From Natrarchaeobius halalkaliphilus (lineage in GTDB: Archaea > Halobacteriota > Halobacteria > Halobacteriales > Natrialbaceae): a stretch of DNA of 64,000 nucleotides. This document shows positions 45,266 to 54,581 of this stretch, piece by piece. A program made the position numbers and the translations under genes. Below the pieces are notes generated by a model. The model had not been told where the DNA came from. It searched no databases and was given only the letters and a program-made list of their open reading frames with translations. The stretch is from NCBI RefSeq assembly GCF_003841485.1, contig NZ_REFY01000005.1, forward strand, positions 310,001 through 374,000, given 5' to 3'. How positions within the stretch are numbered: the stretch's first letter is position 1; each line of letters opens with the position of its first letter.

Positions 45266-45775
45266 CTACTCGGCTTCGGTTTCCTCAGCCGCCTTCTTCA
45301 CCGCATCGATAATGTTGTTGTAGCCGGTACAGCGACAGATGTTGCCTTTGAGGTGATCCCTGATCTCTTCTTCCGTCGGACTCGGATTGTCCTCGAGAAG
45401 CTTCTTCGTCATGACGACGAAGCCGGGAGTACAGTAGCCACACTGGCTCGCACCGGTATCGAGGAACGACTGCTGAATTTCGTGGAGTGTGCGTCCGTCC
45501 GAAATCCCCTCGACCGTGGTGATCTCCTTGCCCTCGGCAGTGATCGCGAGCTGAAGGCACGAAAGCGTGGGTTCTCCGTCGACCAGAACGCTGCACGCAC
45601 GACATTCGCCGGTTCCGCAGGCGTACTTCGATCCCGTCAGGTGGAGTTTCTCTCGAAGCACGTTCAACAGGAGCTCGTTCGGTTTTACCCTGACCTGGTG
45701 GGTATCTCCATTGACGCTCAGTTCGATCGTTCGGTGCTCCGATTCGTCTACGACTTCAGTGTTTTCTATCGACAT
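45266..45775 (-). CDS. [2Fe-2S] subunit of second molybdenum hydroxylase (CoxS type)
   Basis: The 169-residue protein carries both clusters: YACGTGECRACSV with an upstream hydrophobic strand and a later LSCLQ Cys, then SQCGYCTPGFVV and GNICRCTGYN. All eight cysteines are visible. It transfers electrons from the Mo subunit to FAD. It is the last gene of the minus-strand operon large, FAD, FeS, two bases after the FAD subunit. The start ATG 45775 gives MSIENTEVVD, a short acidic leader. Confidence 0.95.
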   Translation of the reverse strand: MSIENTEVVDESEHRTIELSVNGDTHQVRVKPNELLLNVLREKLHLTGSKYACGTGECRACSVLVDGEPTLSCLQLAITAEGKEITTVEGISDGRTLHEIQQSFLDTGASQCGYCTPGFVVMTKKLLEDNPSPTEEEIRDHLKGNICRCTGYNNIIDAVKKAAEETEAE

Positions 45776-45777
45776 TG

Positions 45778-46671
45778 TTAGGCTCTATCCCAGGCTTCAG
45801 TGAGAAGATCTTCGATTTTCGTTTCCGTAATCAGTCGCCGGTACTCGCTGGTCGACCTCGAGTCGGAGATCGGACTGATTTCCTCGCGTGCTGTCGCACC
45901 AGCGCGCGCCAGAACGTCGTCGCTAAACGTCTCGCCGTTCAGCACCGCTTCGGCATTGGACGCTCGCATCGGAACCGGTGCGACACAGCCGAGGCCGATT
46001 CGACAGTCGGTGATGACGTCCCCGTCACGCTGGACGACGACCGAAACGATCGCTTTCGCCAGATCCTCTGTCACTCGCTTTACCTCTTCGTGGGCCCAGC
46101 CGTCGAAACGGGTTTTGGGTACGCGGACCTCGGTGAGGAGTTCGTCCGATTCCAGAAGCGTCTGCTTCGGGCCGGTGAAAAACTCATCGAGCGGGACGGT
46201 TCGTTCGCCGTCCTCGCTTTGGAGTGTCACGCGCGCATCGAGGTTCAAAAGCGGCGGCGCACTGCTCGCCGCTGGGGATGCATTACAGAGGTTTCCACCG
46301 ACCGTCCCCATCTTTTCGACTTGCACGCCGCCTGCATCGCTGGCCGCTTCGGACAGGCTAGGGAACCAGTCGTTGACCAGTGGCGATTCGATCAGCTGAT
46401 CGAACGTGACCGTCGCACCGATGACGAGGTCGTCGTCGGCGTCGGTGATGTGGTTCAGTTCGTCGACGCCGTCGAGGGACATCAGATGACCCTCTTCCCT
46501 GAGATCTGCTTTCAGCTCGATCAGGAGGTCCGTCCCGCCAGCGAGCGGCCGAACGTCCTCACCGTATTCGTTCCGGATCGAGAGCGCCTCGGCGAGCGAC
46601 GCCGGCGCCGAATAATCGAAATCCTGTGCAATGACTCGAGTCGTCGTATTTGACGCAAGCTGGTTATCCAT
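45778..46671 (-). CDS. FAD-binding subunit of second molybdenum hydroxylase (CoxM type)
   Basis: The 297-residue protein has the FAD loop PLAGGTDLLIELKA, the strand VIGATVTFDQL, and GTVGGNLCNASPAASSAPPL, which is a variant of the conserved T-I-G-G-x-x-x-x-A-D-P stretch. The C-terminal flavoprotein domain follows. It lies ten bases after the large subunit and two bases before the FeS subunit. The Asn-Cys-Ser-Pro version of the FAD loop is common in nicotinate- and aldehyde-type members, as far as I recall. Confidence 0.92.
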   Translation of the reverse strand: MDNQLASNTTTRVIAQDFDYSAPASLAEALSIRNEYGEDVRPLAGGTDLLIELKADLREEGHLMSLDGVDELNHITDADDDLVIGATVTFDQLIESPLVNDWFPSLSEAASDAGGVQVEKMGTVGGNLCNASPAASSAPPLLNLDARVTLQSEDGERTVPLDEFFTGPKQTLLESDELLTEVRVPKTRFDGWAHEEVKRVTEDLAKAIVSVVVQRDGDVITDCRIGLGCVAPVPMRASNAEAVLNGETFSDDVLARAGATAREEISPISDSRSTSEYRRLITETKIEDLLTEAWDRA

Positions 46672-46681
46672 TCGTTATCAC

Positions 46682-49093
46682 TTAGTCGTCTTCTGCGGGT
46701 TGTGGCGGGAGTTCAGCGTCATCGTCCGTCTCCGGCGGTTCATCCTCGAGCTGCTGGCGGAGTTCGCTAACAGCCTGCTCTGGCGTCACCGGTATTTCGG
46801 TAAATCGGACGCCGGTTGCGTTGTAAATCGCGTTCGTGATCGCTGCGGCGGTCGGATTGATACAGGCTTCACCGAGTCCTTTCGCGCCGAACGGGCCGGT
46901 TGGCTCCTCGGTTTCGACGAAGAACGACTCCGTGTCCTCGTTCGACGGGAGATCCATCGTCGTCAGCATGCGATAGTCGGTGAGGAATCCACGGCTGTCA
47001 AGTTGTCCGCTGTCGGACGTGTAGGTCGTGTCCTCGATCAGTGCGTATCCTGCTCCGCGGTAGAATCCGCCGTGTTGCTGGCCGGCCGCGAGCGTCGGGT
47101 TGACGATCGTCCCGGAGTCGTTTCCGAGAACGGCACCGACCGTTTCGATGTGACCCGTCTTCATATCGACCTCGACTTCGACGAACTGTGCGGCGTAGGC
47201 CGGCGGACAGGCGATCTGTCGGTTACTTTCGACGGCGGCCATCGTTCCCCAGTTTCGCTGTTCTGCAGTTCGGGCGACCTCTCCGATCGTCATCTCCTTT
47301 TCCGGAATTCCTTCGACGTACACGCGACCGGCGTCTCCGCCGGCATCCGGCTCCAGCAAGACGGCGTCGGGGTGGACATCGAGCAGGCGTGCAGCGTTCT
47401 CGACGAGCTGCTCGCGGACGTTCTCGGCGGCCTTTTTCATCGCAGCCCCGCCGGCATAGACGCCACGAGTGGCGTGGGTTGCGACGTCGTAGGCGGTGTT
47501 CATCGAGTCCGTCGGAGAAATGTTCACGTTCTCGAGTGGAACGCCCAGTTCCTCCGCGACGATCTTCGCTCCCGCACTCAGGGTCCCACCGCCGTGGTCC
47601 TGGAGCGCACTGACCACGTCGACGGTGCCGTCTTCGTTGATCTTGACCTGCGCACTCGAGTAATCGATCGCTTCGCCGGGAGTCGGTCCGCCCGTTCCGG
47701 AGGTGTGGAACCCACGGGCCATACCGATTCCGCGTCGGTAGCGTCCGTCTTTTTCTTCGGGCGGCGTTCGCTCGTCCCAGCCGATCAGTTCGGCACCCTC
47801 CTCGTGAAGCTCCTCGACGCCACAGCTCTTGACCACCGACTTGATCGTCGGACCCTGGCCCCAGAACGTGTCGCCTTCCCCGACGTAGTTTTTGTTGATC
47901 AACTCGAGTTGGTCGATGTCGAGTTCCTCGGCGATCATATCGATCATCGATTCGACGACGAACGTCGTCTGCGGATTTCCGAATCCCTGCATCGCACAGG
48001 CCGGAGCCTTGTTCGTGTAGACGCCCCGGCCGCTAAACTCGAGATGGTCGAACTTGTACAGCGATGCCATGAAGCCGGCCATCACGCCGAGGAACGGAAA
48101 CGCCTGGATGTTGTGACAGCCTACGTCGGTAGTGACGTCCATCTCGCCGGCGATAATATCCCCGTCGTCGCTGACACCGATCTTGAGATCGACCGTCGTC
48201 GGGTATCGACAGTGATCGTACATATCTTCTTCCCGACTGCAAGAGATCTTGACCGGTTTGTCAGCAGCAAGCGCCAGTGCGACCGTAATCGGCGTCACCG
48301 AATTCGTCTGAATACTCGATCCGAACGCACCGCCGAGGGTCAGTCGCTTGACGTTGACTTTGCTCAGCGGCAGCTCGAAGATTTCACCCAGCAGGTTTCG
48401 AACGTTGTGAACGGTCTGCGTCGTCGGCCAGACCGTAATACCACCGTTCGCCTCCGGACGACATACCGTCGTTTTGTTCTCGAGTTGAGCGTGATAGGTC
48501 CGTCCCGTCTCGAAGCTCTCTTCGAAGACGTGATCCGCCTCGGAAAAGCCCTGTGAGACGTTACCGACGCTAATGTCTCGTTCGACAGCGATGTTGTCCT
48601 CGATCGATTCCGTCTCGCCGTCGCGAACGATCGTCTCGTGTAACGCCGGGGCGTCGTCACTCGTTGCGAACTCGGGGTCGAGAACGGGATCGAGTTCGTT
48701 GTAGGTAACGTCGATCGCCTGTAGTGCCTTCTCGGCTTTCTGCTCGGTTTCGGCCGCGACTGCTGCGATCCCTTCACCGACACGGCGCGGTCTATCGGTG
48801 AGAACGGTATTATCCCGATAAATCGCATCGGGAACGCTGATCGTCCGTTCGTTGTACCGATCGCTGGGTACGTCCTCGAACGTGATACAGATCGCACCCA
48901 TCTCCTCCGCGGCGCTCGTATCGATGTCGACGACTTCGGCGTGGGGATAGGGAGATCGAAGCACCTTCCCGTGCCACATACCGGGAAGTGTCACGTCGGG
49001 AGCATAGGTCGCTCGACCGGTGACCTTCGCTTCGCCGTCCTGACGAGGAACATCCTCACCGACCGAATGAAAGGTCTTGCTACTATTTGCCAT
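46682..49093 (-). CDS. Molybdenum-binding subunit of second molybdenum hydroxylase (large)
   Basis: The 803-residue protein begins VGEDVPRQDGEAKVTGRATY, has TLGGAFGSSIQT where XDH has G-G-K-E (Ile261 at the Glu802 position) and CAMQGFGNPQ (Gln369 at the Arg880 position). The catalytic Glu is kept in AKGLGEAC. So the purine-orienting pair of xanthine dehydrogenase is missing; aldehyde or non-purine N-heterocycle hydroxylation is likelier. The C-terminal tail is acidic and Pro-rich. The operon is divergent from the PotD-like gene at 49406. A TATA-like CTTATTAAC is centred about 28 bases upstream of ATG 49093. Confidence 0.92.
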   Translation of the reverse strand: MANSSKTFHSVGEDVPRQDGEAKVTGRATYAPDVTLPGMWHGKVLRSPYPHAEVVDIDTSAAEEMGAICITFEDVPSDRYNERTISVPDAIYRDNTVLTDRPRRVGEGIAAVAAETEQKAEKALQAIDVTYNELDPVLDPEFATSDDAPALHETIVRDGETESIEDNIAVERDISVGNVSQGFSEADHVFEESFETGRTYHAQLENKTTVCRPEANGGITVWPTTQTVHNVRNLLGEIFELPLSKVNVKRLTLGGAFGSSIQTNSVTPITVALALAADKPVKISCSREEDMYDHCRYPTTVDLKIGVSDDGDIIAGEMDVTTDVGCHNIQAFPFLGVMAGFMASLYKFDHLEFSGRGVYTNKAPACAMQGFGNPQTTFVVESMIDMIAEELDIDQLELINKNYVGEGDTFWGQGPTIKSVVKSCGVEELHEEGAELIGWDERTPPEEKDGRYRRGIGMARGFHTSGTGGPTPGEAIDYSSAQVKINEDGTVDVVSALQDHGGGTLSAGAKIVAEELGVPLENVNISPTDSMNTAYDVATHATRGVYAGGAAMKKAAENVREQLVENAARLLDVHPDAVLLEPDAGGDAGRVYVEGIPEKEMTIGEVARTAEQRNWGTMAAVESNRQIACPPAYAAQFVEVEVDMKTGHIETVGAVLGNDSGTIVNPTLAAGQQHGGFYRGAGYALIEDTTYTSDSGQLDSRGFLTDYRMLTTMDLPSNEDTESFFVETEEPTGPFGAKGLGEACINPTAAAITNAIYNATGVRFTEIPVTPEQAVSELRQQLEDEPPETDDDAELPPQPAEDD

Positions 49094-49405
49094 ATTTTAC
49101 AGTAGATCGTTTCCTCCCTCTGTTAATAAGTGTTTTGCTAGGACGAGCGCTCGAGAGAACACCGTATCGACGGAATAGCCTATCACAGGATCGAACACCG
49201 AGACTGAGGTGAATTTGATCGCGGAGATCGTTCCTCCGAAAGCTCCCCAACGACGCACGGCCGAATAGACAATAAATTGATTGGAAACTGGAAATGTGTA
49301 GGACCGTCCATAATATAACCAGATATTCAGACGACAAGGAGTTACGATGTCGACTACACTCAACCAGAGAACAGCTTTATGTATGATAAACTCACACAGT
49401 CACAT
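49094..49405. other. Divergent promoter region, second Mo hydroxylase / PotD-like
   Basis: The 312-base region holds a TATA-like box for each divergent unit. The plus-strand box CTTTATGTAT (49375-49384) is centred 27 bases before ATG 49406. No gene is seen in it. Confidence 0.55.
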
Positions 49406-50617
49406 ATGCCATCGGATACCAGGCAGAACAACGGTGTAGATCAGTCGCAGAACGGAATCGACGTGGGATCACGACGAGCCTTCCTGGGCCTCGGATCAGC
49501 AGCAGCCCTCGGCTCGCTTGCGGGCTGTCTCGGAGACGACGATAACGGCAACGGAAACGGCAACGGAAACGGTGGGGCCACGGACGACTCCGGTGCTGGT
49601 GACGACGAACCGGAAAAACCGGATCAAATCACTGTGCGTGCGTGGGGCGGCGTGTGGGAAGGGTCGCTCGAAGAGTCCATCGCAGAGCCCTTTACAGAAG
49701 AGACGGGAATCGACGTCCAGTTCGACAACACCGATCGAACGGTGATGCAGGGGGACATCCGAACGGCGATTCAGCAGGATCGAGAACCGCCAGTAAACGT
49801 CATGTGGACGGTCGAGCCCGCAGCCCACGAAGAGTACCGGATGGATCTGGCCGAACCGCTGGACGAAAGCATCGTTACGAATATCGACGAGATGTTCAAT
49901 CACGCGATTCCGGACGTCGACGACTCGATTCCGTACCTGACGCTGTACTCCTATACGTACGCCCTCTCGTACAACGAGGATGCACTCGAAGACATAACCG
50001 GCAGCTCAGAGCCACCGGAGTCCTGGAACGACATTAAAAGCGACGAGTTCGAAAACGCGTTCGGACAGTACGACAACGCCTACGGGTTCTGGCCGGTGTT
50101 TTCGGAATTGTCTGATACGCCGCTCGACTCGGACGACCTGAGTGCGGTTTACGACGAGATCGAAGAGTTCGAACCTACGATTGGCCACATCGGTGACGAC
50201 ACGAGTTTGACCGAACAGATCAGAGAAGGGGAAATCGCGTGTGCTCCCCTGATCATGAACAACCTGCTCGACGCCTACGAAGATGGGGAACCGGTCGGCT
50301 GGACGTTGCCCGAAGAAGGTGCAACTCTGCGCGGAGACAGCATGTACACGCCACAAAATCAGTCCGAGTCGGAACTTTACTGGTCGCAGGTGTTCATCAA
50401 CTTCGCAGCGGCAGCGGAACACCAGAGCGAGTGGACCGAATCGCTCGGCCTTCCGATGACCAACAGCAACACGGAGCCGATGGATTACATGATCGACGAT
50501 CCATCTTACCCAACTGACGAGGAGGACTTCGAGACCCTGCTCACCGTGGACCTCGACGTCTACGCCGAAGAGAGTCCGGAATGGTTCGAAGAGTTTAACA
50601 TCATCATGGGCGCATAG
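49406..50617 (+). CDS. ABC substrate-binding lipoprotein, PotD-like, third copy
   Basis: The 403-residue protein has a Tat lipoprotein signal (GSRRAFLGLGSAAALGSLAG, then Cys), then an Asn/Gly repeat linker. The mature part is paralogous to copies A and B (ITVRAWGGVWEGSLEESIAE; FTEETGIDVQFDNT; SMYTPQNQSESELYW). It leads directly into the two permease genes, so this is the cognate binding protein. An in-frame ATG at 49379 was rejected because it lies in the TATA box. Its ligand is unknown; polyamine or another cationic or carboxylate nitrogen compound is inferred from family only. Confidence 0.92.
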   Translation: MPSDTRQNNGVDQSQNGIDVGSRRAFLGLGSAAALGSLAGCLGDDDNGNGNGNGNGGATDDSGAGDDEPEKPDQITVRAWGGVWEGSLEESIAEPFTEETGIDVQFDNTDRTVMQGDIRTAIQQDREPPVNVMWTVEPAAHEEYRMDLAEPLDESIVTNIDEMFNHAIPDVDDSIPYLTLYSYTYALSYNEDALEDITGSSEPPESWNDIKSDEFENAFGQYDNAYGFWPVFSELSDTPLDSDDLSAVYDEIEEFEPTIGHIGDDTSLTEQIREGEIACAPLIMNNLLDAYEDGEPVGWTLPEEGATLRGDSMYTPQNQSESELYWSQVFINFAAAAEHQSEWTESLGLPMTNSNTEPMDYMIDDPSYPTDEEDFETLLTVDLDVYAEESPEWFEEFNIIMGA

Positions 50618-50743
50618 TGACGTAGTCGTAATGGAATCGAACCGGAAAGGGCACAGACGAAAAGTCAGCAGCCACCCCATTTCCGTGAACCGTTCACCGG
50701 AATCATATAACGATATCGCCACCCAGAAACGTATCCACACAGG

Positions 50744-51709
50744 ATGACAAGTAATACCATTTCAAATCGCCTGGAACGCCTCAAATGGCGTCTCATGGAC
50801 AAGACGATCGAGTTAAAACAGCGACTTCCTCAAGAGATATATCAATCGCCACCCAGCTGGTGGGGATATCTCCTCATCTTGCCCGGGATTTTGTTGGTGA
50901 GCTTTCTGTTCGTCGGGATGGGGATTCTCACGTACTACAGCTTCCTGACGTTCGACTCGATCGAGTTCATCATTTACGAATTCACGCTCGAAAACTGGCG
51001 GAGCTTCCTCACGACCGACGCGTACTACTTCATCTTTTTCCGAACTATCGGATTATCACTCTTCATTACGATTCTCGCCGTAGGGCTCGCGCTTCCATAC
51101 GCGTACTTGACTATTCGCGTTCGGTCATCACTGCTTCGAAAGCTGTTGCTGATCAGCATCTTCGTTCCGTTCTTCACCGGGGTTATCGTTCGTGCATACG
51201 GCTGGCTGATTATCCTCGGTCAAAACGGACTCGTTAACAGCTTTTTCGGCATATTCGGACTCGGACCGTACCGATTGATCGGAACGGAAATCGGCGTCAT
51301 CATCGGGCTGTTACAGATCATGATCCCGTTTGCCATCATCATGATCGCACCCGCGGTCCAGAACATCGACCGTGCGATGGAACTTGCCGCGAGCAATCTG
51401 GGTGCAAACCCGTTCCAGACGTTCTACCACATCGTAATACCGCTTGCGAAACCGGGTATCGCCGGCGGAACGATCGTCGTGTTCACGATTACTGCTGCGA
51501 CCTACGCGGTGCCCGCACTCATCGGAGGTGGACGGGTCGACTTCATCGCGAACGTCATTTACCGATCACTGTTCGATCTCTCGAACTATCCGCTCGCGGC
51601 CACGTTCAGTGTCGCGCTCGTGATCGTCGCATCGATCTTCGTTCTGGGGATCTTCCAGACGCTAGGCTCTGGAACGCTCGGAGTCGACACGGGTGATTCC
51701 CATGAGTAA
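50744..51709 (+). CDS. ABC transporter permease, PotB-like
   Basis: The 321-residue permease has an N-terminal charged tail, a first membrane helix YLLILPGILLVSFLFVGMGI, five further helices, and the EAA loop AMELAASNLGANPFQTFYHI followed by IPLAKPG. It matches the spermidine/putrescine PotB group. It overlaps the next permease by eight bases, so the two form a coupled pair downstream of the PotD-like gene. Confidence 0.94.
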   Translation: MTSNTISNRLERLKWRLMDKTIELKQRLPQEIYQSPPSWWGYLLILPGILLVSFLFVGMGILTYYSFLTFDSIEFIIYEFTLENWRSFLTTDAYYFIFFRTIGLSLFITILAVGLALPYAYLTIRVRSSLLRKLLLISIFVPFFTGVIVRAYGWLIILGQNGLVNSFFGIFGLGPYRLIGTEIGVIIGLLQIMIPFAIIMIAPAVQNIDRAMELAASNLGANPFQTFYHIVIPLAKPGIAGGTIVVFTITAATYAVPALIGGGRVDFIANVIYRSLFDLSNYPLAATFSVALVIVASIFVLGIFQTLGSGTLGVDTGDSHE

Positions 51710-52547
51710 GGAGTCACAGACGAGCCTGATGAACCGGTTCTTCAGGATAACGCGCAAGCTCCCTGGGAGTCGACCGGTGATCAGTACACTCGTCGCGCTT
51801 CAGATCGTGTTCCTGATGCTCCCGACGATCGTCGTGTTCGTCGTCTCGTTCCAGCCAGGGGACATCGTTCGGTTTCCGCCTGACGGTCTCTCGCTGCAGT
51901 GGTACTACGAACTCCCTGACGAAAGTCGGTACATCTCCGCACTCTGGCGGAGCGTACTCGTCGCAACGTTCTGTATGTTGCTGTCGATTCCGATCGGAAT
52001 CCTGGCGGCACTCGGACTGATCCGATACGATATTCGCTTCGAAAAGGCGTTCCAGCTGTACTTCCTGCTGCCGTTTACCGTCCCGCTCGTCGTCTCCGGT
52101 GTGATACTGTTGATCATCTTCGGAGAGATGGGCGTGATCGGCAACCTCTGGACCGTTGGACTGGCACTGACGATCATCAACATCCCGTTCATGATCTGGA
52201 GCGTGACGTCGCGCGTTAACGCGCTCGATTCGGAGCTTGAAAACGCTGCAAAGAATCTCGGGGCTGATGAGATTCAAACGTTCTTTAACGTCACGTTCCC
52301 GTCGATCATGCCGGGAGTCGTAACCGGAGCGCTCATCATGTTCGTCCTCGGCCTGAACGAGTTCATCGTCAGTCTGATCATTACGACACCGGACATCGTC
52401 ACGCTCCCGGTACTGATCTACACGTCCATCCGAACGAACATCAGCCCGCTCATCGCCGCGGTGGCAAGCGTCTACGTAATCGTCGCGTTCCTCGCGGTTA
52501 TCGTGGCGGACCGCCTCGTGGGCCTCGACGAGCTCCTGCAGTCCTAG
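51702..52547 (+). CDS. ABC transporter permease, PotC-like
   Basis: The 281-residue permease has six hydrophobic segments and the EAA loop ELENAAKNLGADEIQTFFNV followed by FPSIMPG. The pattern and length are those of PotC. The ATG at 51702 overlaps the end of the PotB-like gene. No ATPase follows; PotA-like at 43889 is the obvious partner. It is convergent with the IclR gene. Confidence 0.94.
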   Translation: MSKESQTSLMNRFFRITRKLPGSRPVISTLVALQIVFLMLPTIVVFVVSFQPGDIVRFPPDGLSLQWYYELPDESRYISALWRSVLVATFCMLLSIPIGILAALGLIRYDIRFEKAFQLYFLLPFTVPLVVSGVILLIIFGEMGVIGNLWTVGLALTIINIPFMIWSVTSRVNALDSELENAAKNLGADEIQTFFNVTFPSIMPGVVTGALIMFVLGLNEFIVSLIITTPDIVTLPVLIYTSIRTNISPLIAAVASVYVIVAFLAVIVADRLVGLDELLQS

Positions 52548-52604
52548 ATCGCCCACGGAACCGTCGTTCTTTTCGCCCGGGTTCACAGCTCGAGAACGGA
52601 AGTC

Positions 52605-53420
52605 CTACTTCCTGTTCGGACGATCGATTCGCCGTTCCATATTGAGGTTGAGTTCGATGATATTTGCCGTACTCATCACTTTTTCCGGAAGCTCCTCGTG
52701 ATACCGATCGTTTTTCAACCGGGAAGTCGGACCGGAAACGCTCACCGATCCGAGAACGTTTCCGTGTTGATCCGTAATAGGGGCACCGACGGCACGCAGG
52801 CCCTCTATTTCCTCTTCGTCGTTGTAGGAGTATCCCCGCTCTCGAATCTCGTGTAATTCCTCGAGAAACACGTCGCGGTCAGTGATCGTATTCGATGTCT
52901 TCGACGGGAGCCCCTGTTTATCGAGAATCGTTTCGACTCGCTCCTCGGGCAGAAACGCGAGCATCGCCTTTCCGGTCGCAGTGTCGTGGTGGTAGTTCGT
53001 TTGCTGAAGCTTTTGTGTGTGATACTGGTCGCCAACGGCGAGTTCGCCGGTCTCTTTGAGCAGGTTGATCTGGTATCCCTGTTGCTCCGTCGCAAGGTGT
53101 GCCGTTTCACCGGTTTCCTGGGCGAGTTTCTGGACCTCGGATTTTCCGACCGAGAACAGCCGGTTGTGATTGCGAACGTACACCCCCAACATCAGAAACT
53201 TCAGACTGAGCTGATACGAATTCTCCGTTCGAATAATCCATTCGTTCTCGATAAGCGTGGTCAGATGGTTGTAGACAGCACTCCGTGAGAGATCGAGATG
53301 CTCCGCGATTTCGGTCGCTTTTGCGCCGTCACGTGACTTGATCACGTTGATTATCTCGAACGTGGTGTCCGCTGTCTGAAGCACTCGAGACGAATCGGAC
53401 GGGTTTCGATTCGGGCTCAT
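52605..53420 (-). CDS. IclR-family transcriptional regulator, second copy
   Basis: The 271-residue protein has a winged helix-turn-helix (TTFEIINVIKSRDGAKATEI, AEHLDLSRSAVYNHLTTL) and an IclR effector domain (MLAFLPEERVETILDKQGLP; GLRAVGAPITDQHGNVLGSV). It is related to, but clearly different from, the regulator at 13822. It is convergent with the permeases and is the likeliest controller of the Pot-like transporter and neighbouring hydrolases. The start ATG 53420 is chosen; the frame continues upstream to 53504 in A/T-rich DNA. Confidence 0.9.
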   Translation of the reverse strand: MSPNRNPSDSSRVLQTADTTFEIINVIKSRDGAKATEIAEHLDLSRSAVYNHLTTLIENEWIIRTENSYQLSLKFLMLGVYVRNHNRLFSVGKSEVQKLAQETGETAHLATEQQGYQINLLKETGELAVGDQYHTQKLQQTNYHHDTATGKAMLAFLPEERVETILDKQGLPSKTSNTITDRDVFLEELHEIRERGYSYNDEEEIEGLRAVGAPITDQHGNVLGSVSVSGPTSRLKNDRYHEELPEKVMSTANIIELNLNMERRIDRPNRK

Positions 53421-53820
53421 ATGGTTTCTTGTGAACGTACCACAATAAGTGTTTACTTCTCGTGCACAGACACAGTTGAGGATATTCACAGAAAGCGACA
53501 ACATAACCGAGAGGCTCGAGAAGGAAAGATTTCAGTTCCAGCAGTGCGTTACCGGTGGAGTCATAGGTAGGCCCAAATAAACATATTGTCAACATATATC
53601 CGATAAAATACGATATAGAACAGAATAATAGAGTGAGTGGAGTGGATCTATTGTGCACTATAGAGACACAACCAAGATATGTGCTAATCAGGACGTAGAC
53701 ACGGTGTACCGCGGGAGTTGAAAATCGAATAAGTAGGCAGTGGTCGCTTTCACGGAATCGATATCCGGCTTCACGGATCAACGGTAGATAGTCTCGCTAT
53801 GTGTCAATAGAGTTAATTCA

Positions 53821-53904
53821 TACGGACTGCTGTAAGTCATTTCCGGCGCAACCGCGACTAGTCCTGCGGTTGCTCCGGTAAACTGTTATAGCAGACCGTG
53901 TCAG
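53821..53904. repeat. Dispersed imperfect palindrome, best copy
   Basis: The left arm is TACGGACTGCTGTAAGTC, then CCGGCGCAACCGC. The right arm is GCGGTTGCTCCGGTAA, then CTGTTATAGCAGACCGTGTC. The arms of about 35 bases are inverted repeats with few mismatches around a 10-base loop. An RNA copy would form a long hairpin. It may act as a terminator, a protein site, or a miniature mobile element; the sequence does not decide. Confidence 0.75.
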
Positions 53905-54058
53905 TCACGTGAAAAATGTTCTGACAACAGTCGTAAATTTACAATAGTACGTTCGTAATTGATTGGTGCAATTAATCAATACGGTAATAATAGAGAAACC
54001 AGGAGAGTACAGTGGCCACCGGACGCCACTACACAGCTCATCGAACAACGGCATCGAA

Positions 54059-54106
54059 GTTCGGAGCGAGCGCGGTTCGGAGCGAGCGCGGTTCGGAGCG
54101 AGTGAA
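54059..54106. repeat. Tandem 16-base repeat x 3
   Basis: GTTCGGAGCGAGCGCG occurs twice in perfect tandem and a third time with the last four bases changed (GTTCGGAGCGAGTGAA). Related GAGCGAG words continue to about 54180. Confidence 0.75.
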
Positions 54107-54581
54107 ACGAGCGAGAACCGCGGATAAGCGAGCGGGGAGGGACGACCCGTGAGCCAGTGAAACGAGCGAAACCGCGAATCGAAAAATCAGTGCGAGCCGA
54201 GTCACAGGAGTAATTATCGGGTAACAGAAAGAAGATATCCTGGACAGCACCCATTCACCGCCCACGCATCGTTCCACCCGTATAGGGATCCTACGACCGA
54301 ACCGCTCGTGGTACCACATCGAGAAATGACTGAAACGAAAGGGAGCGATACACACGACGAACTATCGAACAAATACCGATAGTAATCAGACCCATTATGT
54401 GCACCTATCGAGCACAGGTCGTTCTGGTAGTCGGTACACACGAACGAGCCGGTTACGGGGGTTCGACTAACGGTCACGGATCAAACACCCGATAGGATTG
54501 ACAACGAAGAGTTCGATATCGTCAAATGAGTTCGTGATAACCCAGCAGAATAATCACCGAACTCCCTCTCCGACAGTGAAG

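Larger units (their letters stand above)
53421..54581. other. Gene-poor gap with palindrome and GAGCGAG repeats
   Basis: The gap is about 1.16 kb. 53430-53820 and 53930-54000 are A/T-rich. A full copy of the dispersed palindrome lies at 53821-53904, tandem 16-base repeats at 54059-54106, and further GAGCGAG / GAAACGAGCGA words to 54180. No gene could be supported in 54200-54581. It resembles the gap at 3502-4557. Confidence 0.55.

Noticed and set aside
46631-48556. Plus-strand frame of 641 codons opposite the second Mo-hydroxylase large subunit
   Set aside because: Despite its length it has no recognisable domain and mirrors a conserved protein.
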